Positions 52,550-62,238 of a stretch of DNA of 64,000 nucleotides are shown in pieces. The position numbers and the translations under genes are program-made. The DNA comes from Spirosoma arboris (lineage in GTDB: Bacteria; Bacteroidota; Bacteroidia; Cytophagales; Spirosomataceae). Location of the stretch: the NCBI RefSeq assembly GCF_009754945.1, contig NZ_WPIN01000006.1, positions 248,001-312,000 of the forward strand. Reading direction: 5' to 3'. Under the pieces are notes generated by a model, which did no database searches, had not been told where the DNA came from, and saw nothing but the letters and a program-made list of their open reading frames with translations. Position 1 is the stretch's first letter. The number at the start of each line of letters is the position of its first letter.

Positions 52550-53737
52550 ATGCCCCTGATTCAAGACTCTCTGGCTATTTTAGCTGTATTGATGGGCAAT
52601 ATTATTGTAGCAGAGCTATTGACCAGGTTGCCAGTTTTTCGCCAGCTGGGTACATCGCTTACCGTCATATTGTTAACGGCCATAACGGCGAACCTTGGTC
52701 TGATTCCAACCTCGACCAACGCACCTCCACTTTATGATGGCATTTTCACCTACCTGGCGCCCATTTCTATTTTCTATCTGTTGCTAACGGTTAACCTACG
52801 CAGTTTACGGCGGGCTGGTACACCAATGGTGATGAATTTTTTTATTGGTGCAACGGGTACTTTACTTGGCGTTGTGGCTGGAATGTGGGCCGTGGCTGGA
52901 CCTAAAGGGTTTGGGCAGTTATATTATGCACTAGGTGGAATGTTTGCCGGTACGTATACAGGAGGCAGTAGTAACCTCAATGCAATTGCCCTCCATTACG
53001 GGGTTAACAAATCAGGAAACTTGTATGCTGCGGCCATTGCAACCGACAATATTGTTACGGCGCTCTGGATGGGCGTTACCCTGCTGTTGCCACCATTGCT
53101 CAATCGGTATTTTCCCCGAACATTAGAGTACAACTTGACATCCGCCGAAAAAGAACAATTAGAGACCGAAGCCAACGCCCAGATTAGCGAAATTGAAACA
53201 ATTAGCCCAATTGATTTAGCGATCTTGATTGGGCTTGGCGTATTCGGATTGTTTGCCGCTCAGCAACTGGCGGTTTTTATGCCTGCTATTCCCAAAATTC
53301 TGTCGTTAACTACCTTCGCATTGATACTGGCCCAGTGGTCGCCCATTCAAAAGCTGCGGGGTGTTCGGGTGGTGAGCATATTTTGCATTTACTTGTTTCT
53401 GGCTGTTATTGGTGCTTACTGCGATATTGCGGCTCTTCTGAAAGATGGGCAGTTAGCCTTGACGATGCTTGTTTTTGTGAGTGTGCTGGTAGCCGTTCAT
53501 TTCATCGTTCAGTTTGGCGTAGGGGCGTTGCTTCGTCAGGATTGGGCCGTTATTAGTGTCGCTTCTCAAGCGTGTCTGGGTGGTTCAGCTTCGTGTTTAG
53601 CTCTAACCAAAAGTCTGAACCGACCCGATTTGCATTTGCCGGGTATTTTGGCTGGTGCTTTGGGCAATGCTGTTGGTACGTATTGTGGTCTGTTGGTGGC
53701 CGAGTATTTGCGAGACGCCAATTGGCTGATGGGTTGA
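52550..53737 (+). CDS. DUF819 integral membrane protein
   Basis: 395 residues with about ten hydrophobic helices and short loops. Characteristic DUF819 parts are 'LPVFRQLGTSLTVILLTAITANLGLIP', 'YTGGSSNLNAIALHYGV' (an extended loop with small and polar residues, resembling a transport motif) and 'ASQACLGGSASCLALTKSLNRPDLHLPGILAGALGNAVGTYCGLLVAEYL' near the C-terminus. A two-repeat inverted fold like sodium-dependent anion carriers has been suggested for this family. Substrate is unknown. It stands alone; the upstream 183 bases hold no clear promoter box. Confidence 0.88.
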   Translation: MPLIQDSLAILAVLMGNIIVAELLTRLPVFRQLGTSLTVILLTAITANLGLIPTSTNAPPLYDGIFTYLAPISIFYLLLTVNLRSLRRAGTPMVMNFFIGATGTLLGVVAGMWAVAGPKGFGQLYYALGGMFAGTYTGGSSNLNAIALHYGVNKSGNLYAAAIATDNIVTALWMGVTLLLPPLLNRYFPRTLEYNLTSAEKEQLETEANAQISEIETISPIDLAILIGLGVFGLFAAQQLAVFMPAIPKILSLTTFALILAQWSPIQKLRGVRVVSIFCIYLFLAVIGAYCDIAALLKDGQLALTMLVFVSVLVAVHFIVQFGVGALLRQDWAVISVASQACLGGSASCLALTKSLNRPDLHLPGILAGALGNAVGTYCGLLVAEYLRDANWLMG

Positions 53738-53832
53738 TAAAGTGCATACTGAATAGTCCGTTTAAGCATAGCAGATGACAAGTGGCTGGCCTTTTATCAA
53801 AGGGGTACAACCATTTAACCTAAAAAAGTATC

Positions 53833-53858
53833 GGGTTATAAACCCATGCTTATATTTG
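53833..53858 (+). promoter_or_regulatory. promoter and palindrome before the ABC/M1 operon
   Basis: TATATTTG (53851-53858) is a perfect -7 box 25 bases before ATG 53884. GGGTT-ATA-AACCC (53833-53845), a perfect inverted repeat, sits just upstream, in the spacer, and could bind a regulator. Confidence 0.55.
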
Positions 53859-53883
53859 GTTAAACTCCTTTAATCCCTCCTCT

Positions 53884-54783
53884 ATGCAATTGATTATCCA
53901 GCACTTATCCAAAACCTATCCCAACGGGGTTAAAGCGTTGGACGATGTATCACTCACCATTCCGATGGGCATGTATGGCCTGTTGGGGCAAAACGGGGCC
54001 GGTAAATCGACGTTAATGCGGACGCTCGCTACCTTACAGGATGCCGATACAGGCACGGCTATGCTGGATGATCTCGATATCCTCAATCAGAAAGAAGCTG
54101 TTCGTCGTGTACTCGGCTATTTGCCCCAGGAGTTCGGGGTGTATCCCAAAGTATCGGCCACCGATTTGCTGGATCACTTTATTGTGTTGAAAGGAATTAC
54201 CAATGGGCGTGAGCGGAAGGAATTAGTTGAAGCGTTGCTCCATCGGGTAAATCTCTATGAACACCGTAAAAAGGCCGTTAGTAGCTACTCTGGCGGTATG
54301 AAGCAGCGTTTTGGGATTGCCCAGGCACTTATTGGTAACCCTAAGCTGATTATTGTCGACGAGCCAACGGCGGGTCTCGACCCCGGTGAACGTAACCGGT
54401 TTTACAACCTGCTCTCGGAAATTGGGGAGAATGTGATCGTGATTCTGTCGACGCACATTGTACAGGATGTCATGGAGTTGTGTAATAACATGGCTATTAT
54501 TCACCAGGGGCGTGTTTTGTACAGTGGCTCGCCAATGGCATCGGTAGTTGAGTTGAAAGGGAAAATCTGGGAGAAATCCATCTCCAAAAGTGATTTGCTG
54601 GCGTACCAGCAACGATACAATGTCATTTCCAGCAAGCTCGTAGCGGGCAAACCGCTTGTTCACATTTTTAGTGAGGTTGATCCCAGCATGGATTCGCCTG
54701 GGGATGGCTTCGTTTCTGCGCAACCTGATCTGGAAGACGTTTTCTTTTCAACCATTCAGGGCGATAGACTACCTGCGCGCTGA
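53884..54783 (+). CDS. ABC transporter ATP-binding protein
   Basis: 299 residues. The nucleotide-binding domain has Walker A 'LLGQNGAGKST', Q-loop 'LPQEFG', signature 'YSGGMKQRFGIAQAL', Walker B 'LIIVDEPTAGLDP' and the H-loop 'LSTHIVQD'. The last 80 residues form the regulatory extension usual for ABC-2-type drug/peptide exporters. It is the first gene of a two-gene operon; its permease partner, fused to an M1 aminopeptidase, starts 19 bases after its stop. It has its own -7 box. Confidence 0.96.
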   Translation: MQLIIQHLSKTYPNGVKALDDVSLTIPMGMYGLLGQNGAGKSTLMRTLATLQDADTGTAMLDDLDILNQKEAVRRVLGYLPQEFGVYPKVSATDLLDHFIVLKGITNGRERKELVEALLHRVNLYEHRKKAVSSYSGGMKQRFGIAQALIGNPKLIIVDEPTAGLDPGERNRFYNLLSEIGENVIVILSTHIVQDVMELCNNMAIIHQGRVLYSGSPMASVVELKGKIWEKSISKSDLLAYQQRYNVISSKLVAGKPLVHIFSEVDPSMDSPGDGFVSAQPDLEDVFFSTIQGDRLPAR

Positions 54784-54802
54784 TTCATTTCTATAAGCCA
54801 TC

Positions 54803-57800
54803 ATGTTTCTACACATATTTACGTTTGAAATACGCTACTGGCTGCGTCAGCCAATCGTGTATGTTTTCATCCTCGTCAACGTCCTGATGTTTACCTGGGC
54901 GGGCGCTTCTGATGATATCAGCATTGGCGGAACGTTTGGTAATATTTACAAAAATGCGCCCTATGTTGTTCAAAACCAGTACGGTATCTGGTGTATTTTT
55001 GCCCTGCTCATGACTACGGCCTTTGTACAGAGTGCCGCTATTCGCGACTTCACGTATAAAACCAGCCAAATCGTTTTTTCGTCGCCTATCCGCAAATTTG
55101 ATTATCTCGCCGGGCGATTTTTTGGTTCGTTCCTGGTCTCGCTCATTCCATTTCTGGGCATCTCCATTGGTATCATCCTTGGCTCGTGGGTGGGTGAGGT
55201 AACTGGCGCAACCGACGCCGAGCGGTATGGGCCGATTGTCTGGTCGGCCCACCTGGACAGCTTTCTGATTTTCGCCATTCCGAACACTTTTCTGGCGGGA
55301 GCATTCATTTTCATGCTGGCGGCCCTGACGCGCTCGTCTATTACCGCCTTCATTGGCGCTATTGTATTATTGGTGGCGCAGCTTATTGCAGGCACATTCC
55401 TGGGCGATGTCGAGCACGAACACCTGGCCGTGTATTTCGACGCGCTGGGATACGGGCCTTTCCAGCTTATCACAAAATACTGGACGGTTAGTGATAAAAA
55501 CACCCGCTCGGTGGGGTTGACTGAAGTTCCAGAACTCATTAACCGGTCTATCTGGATGGGAGTTGGGGTAGTATTGCTGGCGATCACCTATGTTCGGTTT
55601 TCGTTTGAAGAAAAAGTAAGGAAAGTGCGCAAAAAACGGCGCGATTTATTAACCGACGATGCCGCTGCGGCCGGAAAATCGGTTTTTGGCCCCCTTCAAT
55701 CCTTGCCAAAAGTCAGTCTGAATTATGGCTGGTCGGCGCAATGGGTACAAATGATCCGGGTCTTTAAAACCGATTTCTGGGGTACTGTGAAAGGCACAGC
55801 TTTTATTGTGATCTTATTCGCTGGGCTGCTCAACATGGGTTTCTCGCTGCAATATGCCGGAAAGTTCTACGGGCTAAGTTCGTATCCAGTAACCTACCAG
55901 GTCATACAACTTATTCGCAGCACCCTGGCGTTGTTTCTGTTCGCCATTATCATTTTCTATTCTGGCGCGATTATCTGGAAAGAGCGCGACGCCGATCTCG
56001 ATCAGATTTACGACGCTATGCCGCATCGCAACTGGTCGGTATTTGTCGGAAAGTTTCTGGCCATGATGGGCATTATGGTCATTATTCAGGTTATGTGCAT
56101 TGTTGCGGGTGTGCTCACACAAGTACTGATGAGTTACCCAAACGTGGAATTGGGTCAGTACATAGTCGAATTTCTGCTGATCGACCTACTTCGCTATGCA
56201 CCTATCATCATGCTGTCGATGTTGACACATACGCTGGTAAATAATAAATACGTCGCGTTTTTCATCGTCATCGCCCTGCTGATTGGTAACGCTTATGCCT
56301 GGATACCGCTGGACGTACAGAGCAATCTGGTGCAGTATAATGCCTCGCCCAATTATCAGTATTCGGATATGAACGGCTGGGGACCTTACATCCAGTCGTT
56401 TGTCTGGTTCCGTGTGTACTGGTCACTGTGGACAGCCGTGTTAGCAATGGTGGCGATTTTATTTTGGGTACGTGGTAAAGATATGTCGTGGCATGGTAGA
56501 CTTCGGGCAGCGAGGCAGGCTATGAACGGCTATAATCGACTGATTTTTACAGGATTGGCCGTAGCGCTATTGCTGGTAGGAGGCTTTGTTTTTTATAATA
56601 CCAATATTCTGAATCGCTACGAGACAATAAAAGGACGGGAAAAACAACAGGTGGCCTATGAGCAGAAATACAAACGATATGAACACCGATCGCAACCACG
56701 TATCGCCGATGTAAAATACACCATCGACGTTTATCCCGAACAACGTGGCTTAGTCGTAAATGGAGATTATGTACTGGTGAATCGGGCCACTACGCCGATT
56801 GACTCGGTACATATCGTGCTGCCTAATCGACTGGATTACCACATCAATCTGGAGCGGGCAAAACTGGCGATGGACGATTCGCTACTCAGCTACCGAATCT
56901 ATACACTTAGTCCTGCACTGGCTCCCGGTGATTCATTGCATCTGCGTTTCACGACTCGTAGACAGACAATCGGCTTCGAAAACGAGGTGCAGTACACGAA
57001 GCAGATTAACCAGAATGGGTCGTTTTTCGATAATTTCGATATTGCTCCACAAATTGGCTATCAGGAGCAGGGCGAACTTGGCGACAAAAACGACCGCAAA
57101 AAATATGGTCTGCCGGAAAAAGCCCGAATGCCAAAGCTGGAACGAAACTGCACCGATGACTGCATGAATACGTATCTCAGTAATAACTCCGATTGGGTAA
57201 TGGTCGAAACAACGATCAGCACCTCACCCAATCAGATTGCTGTGGCACCGGGTTCATTGTTGAAGGAGTGGCGACAAACGGGTACAGATGGTCAGTCTCG
57301 ACGTTATTTTCACTACAAACTCGATCATCCATCACTTAACTTCTACTCGTTTATTTCGGCACGTTATGAGGTGGCACGCGAGAAATGGAACGGCATTGAT
57401 GTAGAGGTGTATTACGATAAAAAGCACCCTTATAACGTCCGCGATATGCTGGAGTCGATCAAAGGGTCATTGGCCTACTTTACTGAGCATTTCGGACCAT
57501 ACCGCCATAAACAGGCCCGGATTATTGAGTTTCCGCGCTATGCCAGTTTTGCGCAGGCTTTTCCTGGTACGATGCCGTATTCAGAGAGTATCGGTTTTAT
57601 TTCCCGAATCGATCCTGAGGAGGACATCGACATGGTCAAATATGTCGTTGCACATGAGATGGGCCACCAATGGTGGGCGCACCAGGTAATTGGAGCCTAC
57701 ATGCAGGGGGCGACGCTTCTTTCTGAAACACAGGCCCAGTATTCCGCCCTGATGGTCATGGAGAAGGCATATGGCAAAGGCCGAATGAAGCGATTCCTGA

Positions 57801-58441
57801 AGTTTGAAATGGATCGTTATCTGTCATCGCGCGGAACGGAATCGCAGAAGGAAGTGCCGCTCGAGCGCGTAGAGAGTCAGGGATATATTCATTACAACAA
57901 GGGCAGTGCGGTTATGTATTATCTGAAAGAGTTGATCGGTGAAAGCGCGGTGAACAAGGCATTGCAAACGATGGTCAGTCAGTACGCTTACCGGCAACCG
58001 CCCTACCCGGTCTCCTATAATCTGGTTGATCTATTCCGTCAGCAAACTCCCGATTCACTCCAATCGGTTATTGATGACCAGTTTGAGCGCATCACGATCT
58101 TCAACAATCGAGCTACAGCCGCTTCGTTCAAAAAGCGCCCGGATGGGCAGTATGAAGTGACGATAGCTGTGCAGGCCGAGAAATTCTACGCCGACTCGCT
58201 GGGTCGCGAAACGCCCACGAAGTTGAACGACCTGATTGACGTGGGTGTGTATGGCAAACCTGCCGAGGGTAAAAAGCAGGGTAAACTGTTAGCCGTTCGT
58301 CGGGAGCGAATGAAGCAGAAGGTAGGCAAATACACGTTTATCGTGAAAGAAGAACCATTTGAAGCAGGTATCGACCCGATCAACTTTCTGGTAGATAGAG
58401 TGCCGGATGATAATTTGAAGCGGGTCGATAAGGTGGATTGA
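54803..58441 (+). CDS. ABC-2 permease fused to M1 aminopeptidase
   Basis: 1212 residues. The first about 600 hold 12 or so hydrophobic helices in two ABC-2 permease-like halves ('VNVLMFTWAGASDDISIGG' start, linker with 'FSFEEKVRKVRKKRRDLL', then a second set). Residues about 630-1180 are a periplasmic/extracytoplasmic M1 gluzincin. The zinc motif is H951-E-M-G-H955 and the third ligand E975 is in 'LLSETQAQYSALMV', an H-x19-E spacing one longer than classical M1 (x18) but usual for this fused subgroup. 'HYNKGSAVMYYLKELIGE' gives the conserved Tyr region. Partner ATPase is the preceding gene. Transport coupled to peptide trimming is inferred. Confidence 0.93.
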   Translation: MFLHIFTFEIRYWLRQPIVYVFILVNVLMFTWAGASDDISIGGTFGNIYKNAPYVVQNQYGIWCIFALLMTTAFVQSAAIRDFTYKTSQIVFSSPIRKFDYLAGRFFGSFLVSLIPFLGISIGIILGSWVGEVTGATDAERYGPIVWSAHLDSFLIFAIPNTFLAGAFIFMLAALTRSSITAFIGAIVLLVAQLIAGTFLGDVEHEHLAVYFDALGYGPFQLITKYWTVSDKNTRSVGLTEVPELINRSIWMGVGVVLLAITYVRFSFEEKVRKVRKKRRDLLTDDAAAAGKSVFGPLQSLPKVSLNYGWSAQWVQMIRVFKTDFWGTVKGTAFIVILFAGLLNMGFSLQYAGKFYGLSSYPVTYQVIQLIRSTLALFLFAIIIFYSGAIIWKERDADLDQIYDAMPHRNWSVFVGKFLAMMGIMVIIQVMCIVAGVLTQVLMSYPNVELGQYIVEFLLIDLLRYAPIIMLSMLTHTLVNNKYVAFFIVIALLIGNAYAWIPLDVQSNLVQYNASPNYQYSDMNGWGPYIQSFVWFRVYWSLWTAVLAMVAILFWVRGKDMSWHGRLRAARQAMNGYNRLIFTGLAVALLLVGGFVFYNTNILNRYETIKGREKQQVAYEQKYKRYEHRSQPRIADVKYTIDVYPEQRGLVVNGDYVLVNRATTPIDSVHIVLPNRLDYHINLERAKLAMDDSLLSYRIYTLSPALAPGDSLHLRFTTRRQTIGFENEVQYTKQINQNGSFFDNFDIAPQIGYQEQGELGDKNDRKKYGLPEKARMPKLERNCTDDCMNTYLSNNSDWVMVETTISTSPNQIAVAPGSLLKEWRQTGTDGQSRRYFHYKLDHPSLNFYSFISARYEVAREKWNGIDVEVYYDKKHPYNVRDMLESIKGSLAYFTEHFGPYRHKQARIIEFPRYASFAQAFPGTMPYSESIGFISRIDPEEDIDMVKYVVAHEMGHQWWAHQVIGAYMQGATLLSETQAQYSALMVMEKAYGKGRMKRFLKFEMDRYLSSRGTESQKEVPLERVESQGYIHYNKGSAVMYYLKELIGESAVNKALQTMVSQYAYRQPPYPVSYNLVDLFRQQTPDSLQSVIDDQFERITIFNNRATAASFKKRPDGQYEVTIAVQAEKFYADSLGRETPTKLNDLIDVGVYGKPAEGKKQGKLLAVRRERMKQKVGKYTFIVKEEPFEAGIDPINFLVDRVPDDNLKRVDKVD

Positions 58442-58449
58442 TTTGATCG

Positions 58450-58484
58450 CATAAAGGGTAACTACAAAACAGTTACCCTTTATG
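58450..58484. terminator. 14-bp perfect hairpin
   Basis: CATAAAGGGTAACT (58450-58463) pairs perfectly with 58471-58484 across a 7-base loop, 9 bases after the permease/peptidase stop and 16 bases before the OmpA start. It probably separates the two transcripts. Confidence 0.7.
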
Positions 58485-58500
58485 CTGAATTTCATGTAGT

Positions 58501-59013
58501 ATGAAAAAGACCTTACTAATCAACTTGTTGCCAAGTTTTTTAGCCTGGCAATCGATGACTCTCAGCTATACGCCAGGACAGGCAACCTATACAGCTAATA
58601 TTCCCCCTAATGTTCGATTCAGTAGTAGGAATTTGAGAGCAATGGCCAGGGCAGATTCATTGCCTGATCCATCCGAACTCCCGTTAAGTATTTATATCCT
58701 GTATTTTGATCAAAGTAGCCCCAAACTACGGCCAGGAGTTAAAGCTACCTTAGAGTCAATAGCTCAGCAATTGGTGAACCAACCAACGCTAATGGCAACC
58801 GTAACGGGTTACACAGACAATGTGGGCAAGCGTGAACTAAACATGGTTTTAGCGGAGTACCGGGCTAAAACCGTGGAGAGCTATTTAAAGCAGCATGGTG
58901 TACTGGCTGATCAGATTAAGACCAAATGGGAAGGACCCGATAAAAACGTACTGGCTGATGATGCTGCGAAAACAATAAGCAGACGAGTCGTTATTCAGTT
59001 AGCACCCAAATGA
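58501..59013 (+). CDS. OmpA-family peptidoglycan-associated protein
   Basis: 170 residues with a weak N-terminal signal sequence. Residues about 65-168 are an OmpA C-terminal domain: 'IYILYFDQSSPKLRPGVKATLESIAQQL', 'ATVTGYTDNVGKRELNMVLAEYRAKTVESYLKQHGV' and 'SRRVVIQ' hold the pattern for peptidoglycan binding (D in 'GYTDNVG', R in 'SRRVVI'). The N-terminal 40 residues lack a barrel, so this is a free peptidoglycan-binding module. It lies behind a hairpin from the ABC/M1 operon. Confidence 0.9.
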   Translation: MKKTLLINLLPSFLAWQSMTLSYTPGQATYTANIPPNVRFSSRNLRAMARADSLPDPSELPLSIYILYFDQSSPKLRPGVKATLESIAQQLVNQPTLMATVTGYTDNVGKRELNMVLAEYRAKTVESYLKQHGVLADQIKTKWEGPDKNVLADDAAKTISRRVVIQLAPK

Positions 59014-59074
59014 GTCTTCGTTGACCGTAGTTTGAAACTACTCCGAACAACTATATGGAACACAATCAAATTAA

Positions 59075-59086
59075 TTGTACACGTAT
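59075..59086. repeat. 12-base word flanking the GH31 gene, left copy
   Basis: TTGTACACGTAT at 59075-59086 overlaps the GH31 stop region. An identical copy lies at 61351-61362, in the GH31/GntR divergent promoter region. It contains TGTACA, a half-palindrome. It may be an operator for the adjacent GntR protein. Confidence 0.4.
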
Positions 59087-61233
59087 CAGCGCGTCATGAA
59101 TTCCCAGGTCGCATTGGTGTAATGAAACGCTGGGTCTTTGGGTGCAATCCAACTGCCGGTTAGCTGTCCTTTTTTGTCCTTTTTGACGTCCAGCCGGGTC
59201 CAGGTGTATTTGCCACGCTCGTAGTCGAACGTAGTGCCATCATCATCATAGAGGTTCCAGCTGGCTTCTGTGGTGCCATAATAGCGAATCTGCAAGGGCG
59301 ACTTTTCAGTTCCGGTCGGCGTGTGGAGCTGGAAGGGTATCATGGGAATAATGCCCCCTTCTTTCACAAATACCGGAATGTTTGCCAGCCCTGGCTTGAT
59401 CTCGATCACTTCGCCTTTGCCAGCTAATTTGCCCGTGTAAAAGTCGTACCAGTTGCCAGATGGTAGCACCACTTTTCGGCTCGTTTCACCTGCAAACAAG
59501 GGGGCTACCAGCAAGTAATCACCCACCATAAATTGATCCTTAATGTCTTGTTTTACGGCCATCGCATAAGGGTTATCCGTCGAATTTAATTGCGCTGTCG
59601 TCGCTTTATCATCGAACGAAAATCCCTCGACCAGATTCATCGCCCGAATCGGGGGTTTGCCTTCAAAATGGTACTGGGCGAAAGTCGTGTAGAGGTAGGG
59701 TAACAACTGCATCCGTAAGCGCATCACCGCTTTCACATCTTCCGCTACGTCAGAGAAAGACCAGGGTTTGGTGCCATCGGCCCAGGCATTAAGCATCGCC
59801 ATGGGCGAAAAGCAAACCGTCTGCATCCGACGAAGCCATTCTTCCGACGTCTTGGATGTACGTGCTTCGGGTGTCCACAATACACCGGCAAAGCTGCTGG
59901 TACAGAGTGCCGTAATGAAATCGCGGTGGTCGTAATAATCGTTGTAAATCACGTAGGGGAGGGACGGTGAACCTGCATTGGAGCCCCGTACCAGACCATA
60001 CGTCCGTTGGTTCATCTCCCGAAACCAGCCATCGGTCATTTTCTGAAATTGTAGCCCGTAAATCTGCCGAATCTGCTCAGCGCCAATACCCGACGGGAAT
60101 TTGGCTACATCGGGCCATAACCAGTTATCATAACCGTCGACTTCATCTACTTTGTACCCCGACACGCCGATGGATAGGTGCTGTTTCGAGAACAAATCCT
60201 TATACAATTTTCGGGCTGGTGCCAGATTGAAATCGGGAACCCGGCCAACCCAAACCGTGTGCGTGCCGGTATAAGGGAGCACGTCCTTGAAAATGGGGGA
60301 GTGCGAAGAGACATACGGATTGATCCATAAATTGGACCGAATATTTTTAGTCGCAAGTTGCTTCAGAAACTGGTCGGGATGGGGAAATCGGGTGCTATCC
60401 CAGACAAAGCTATTTGGGTAGGAGTGAGACTGCCAGCCGGGTTCCAGCCCGACAAAACTTAGCGGATACCCTTTGGCTTCAAACTCGGCTACTTCGTTTA
60501 GAATCTGTTTGTCGGTGAACAGGGTTGGGGTTCGATGTGTGAAACCAAGCCCCCATTTTGGCGGTAACGTACCTCCTCCACAGTAGAGATTGTACCGTTG
60601 CACAACTTCCATGGGTGTGCGTCCGGCAAATACATAGACTTCGGTGCCAGCCGCCGGAATCACCATGTCTACGGCATCTGAATAGGGTTGTGCGTTCCAG
60701 TTTCGCTGGCTGTTTCGGTTCATCTCGGGCGGTGTGTTGCTGCCTTCTGCCAGCACGCCCGTACCGGCGTAGACTGTAATGTAGCGGGCAGAGTTGACCA
60801 AAACGCCATAACCCAGACTGGATACGTAAAACGGAACTGGTGCGTGTGTTCGCCCGTTATCTTTGCCATTATAATGATCGACGTGCAGCGTCTTTATTGT
60901 GCCCCGCTGCTGAACGCTTTTAAAATTGAGCCCTAATCCGAATAACTGCTCACCTTTCTGCAACGGAAACCGCAATAACGTCTTGCCATCTGCTTTTTCG
61001 TGAACACTCTCGCTTAACAGCGAAGGAAATGGCATCTCGCCTAATTTTTGAAGACCGTCCAGCCGGGGTTTTATCTCCGCCACGGCCAGTGGAGTAATCC
61101 CGTCTGAACTTCCAACCACCGACTTCCACACGCCGGGGGCTATCTGCTGCCACTGAAACGCCGTTTGCTGCCCGAACCCGGACGTTGATATTAATAGACT
61201 GAAAAGAAAAAATAGAGAGGGGTAACGCTTCAT
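59086..61233 (-). CDS. exported GH31 family glycosidase (alpha-glucosidase/alpha-xylosidase type)
   Basis: 715 residues with a signal peptide ('LFFLFSLLISTSGFGQ'). N-terminal beta-sandwich to about residue 215, then the GH31 barrel: 'LPPKWGLGFTHRT', 'LSFVGLEPGWQSHSYPNSFVWDSTRFPHP', the nucleophile strand 'GVSGYKVDEVDGYDNW' (Asp363), and the acid/base region 'VRGSNAGSPSLPYVIYNDYYDHRDF'. C-terminal 'VAPLFAGETSRKVVLPSGNWYDFYTGK' is the GH31 proximal beta-domain signature. Likely hydrolyses alpha-xylosidic or alpha-glucosidic bonds of plant glycans outside the cytosol. Divergent from a GntR regulator that probably controls it. Confidence 0.93.
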   Translation of the reverse strand: MKRYPSLFFLFSLLISTSGFGQQTAFQWQQIAPGVWKSVVGSSDGITPLAVAEIKPRLDGLQKLGEMPFPSLLSESVHEKADGKTLLRFPLQKGEQLFGLGLNFKSVQQRGTIKTLHVDHYNGKDNGRTHAPVPFYVSSLGYGVLVNSARYITVYAGTGVLAEGSNTPPEMNRNSQRNWNAQPYSDAVDMVIPAAGTEVYVFAGRTPMEVVQRYNLYCGGGTLPPKWGLGFTHRTPTLFTDKQILNEVAEFEAKGYPLSFVGLEPGWQSHSYPNSFVWDSTRFPHPDQFLKQLATKNIRSNLWINPYVSSHSPIFKDVLPYTGTHTVWVGRVPDFNLAPARKLYKDLFSKQHLSIGVSGYKVDEVDGYDNWLWPDVAKFPSGIGAEQIRQIYGLQFQKMTDGWFREMNQRTYGLVRGSNAGSPSLPYVIYNDYYDHRDFITALCTSSFAGVLWTPEARTSKTSEEWLRRMQTVCFSPMAMLNAWADGTKPWSFSDVAEDVKAVMRLRMQLLPYLYTTFAQYHFEGKPPIRAMNLVEGFSFDDKATTAQLNSTDNPYAMAVKQDIKDQFMVGDYLLVAPLFAGETSRKVVLPSGNWYDFYTGKLAGKGEVIEIKPGLANIPVFVKEGGIIPMIPFQLHTPTGTEKSPLQIRYYGTTEASWNLYDDDGTTFDYERGKYTWTRLDVKKDKKGQLTGSWIAPKDPAFHYTNATWEFMTR

Positions 61234-61350
61234 GGTTTAGGAAAATAGATGTCTGGGGCACAGCTTTAACTGTAAGCTACAAAACATGCCCTGGCTTCTG
61301 CTCTACTGATTCGATTTAATCCTGAAAAGGAAGCCGTATATTTACAAGCC

Positions 61351-61362
61351 TTGTACACGTAT
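61351..61362. promoter_or_regulatory. candidate GntR operator, right copy
   Basis: The second copy of TTGTACACGTAT lies in the 204-base divergent region between the GH31 and GntR starts, 76 bases before the GntR ATG and next to AT-rich promoter-like DNA (TATATTTAC, 61337-61345). GntR sites are usually short dyads around a GTAC or similar core, and this word fits that style. Confidence 0.4.
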
Positions 61363-61437
61363 TGCTAAAATTACTGTTAGCCATACATAATGGGCTATCA
61401 CACCGAGTGTTAACTGCTTATAGGTCTATTGAACTGG

Positions 61438-62238
61438 ATGGAAAAGGAAGGAGCCACTGCTCAGCTAGCCGCAGGTAAGGCGAAATTTATCGCACTTAGT
61501 GAAAGCATCATTGAAAAAATTAAAACAGGCGAACTGAAGCCGGGCGACCAGATTCCTTCTGAAAACGAGCTGATTAAAACCTTCCAAATCAGTAACACAA
61601 CCGCTCGGAAAACGCTCCTCGAAATTGAATCTAAAGGCTGGGCTCGCCGAATAAAGGGCAAAGGAACCTATGTGCTCAATCGCACCGAAGATCACCATTT
61701 GCTCCGTACCCTTGGTTCCATATACGCCACCCGACGCGGCTTTCACGATAGCCTGATTGCCGAAGGCTTTACGCCCAAAAATATCGTTCTGGAGAAGACT
61801 ATTTTGCAGGATGGAATCTCGTCGGAGATTAACGGTCGCCATTTTATTATCGAAGGCCCGGCACTGAAGCTCCACCAACTCCGCTATGCCGATGAGCTGC
61901 TGATTAAAGATGAGGTCAAGTACATTTCGCTGGCGCTCTGCCCGAAGATCAATAAAATACCCACCGAGGTATCGTATTTTAAAGTCTATGAAAATACGTA
62001 TCACCTGAAAATCAATGAGGTTCAGCAGACGCTGGGTGTGAAAATTCTGGAGCCCAACACGACTAATTTTGATCTCAATAAACCAACGCCCGTCTTTTTA
62101 CTGGACAGTGCTGTGATCTGTACGGGCGATAAGGTCGTTGAAATTGAGCAGTCTTATTACCACGGCGATAAGTATAAATTCGCCGTTATTGCCAGCCCCG
62201 AATACGATTACCGCCCGCCCAGTCCTATTACTTCGTAA
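61438..62238 (+). CDS. GntR-family (HutC/UTRA) transcriptional regulator
   Basis: 266 residues from ATG 61438, preferred over an upstream in-frame TTG. The N-terminal winged helix is at residues about 12-75: 'IIEKIKTGELKPGDQIPSENELIKTFQISNTTARKTLLEIESKGWARRIKGKGTYV'. The C-terminal region (about 95-260) is a UTRA ligand-binding domain ('LHQLRYADELLIKDEVKYISLALCP', 'VVEIEQSYYHGDKYKFAVI'). The DNA-binding domain is the HutC type, usually sensing sugars or related metabolites. Divergent from the GH31 gene, so probably its local regulator. Its 3' end overlaps the convergent SGNH gene by 11 bases. Confidence 0.95.
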   Translation: MEKEGATAQLAAGKAKFIALSESIIEKIKTGELKPGDQIPSENELIKTFQISNTTARKTLLEIESKGWARRIKGKGTYVLNRTEDHHLLRTLGSIYATRRGFHDSLIAEGFTPKNIVLEKTILQDGISSEINGRHFIIEGPALKLHQLRYADELLIKDEVKYISLALCPKINKIPTEVSYFKVYENTYHLKINEVQQTLGVKILEPNTTNFDLNKPTPVFLLDSAVICTGDKVVEIEQSYYHGDKYKFAVIASPEYDYRPPSPITS

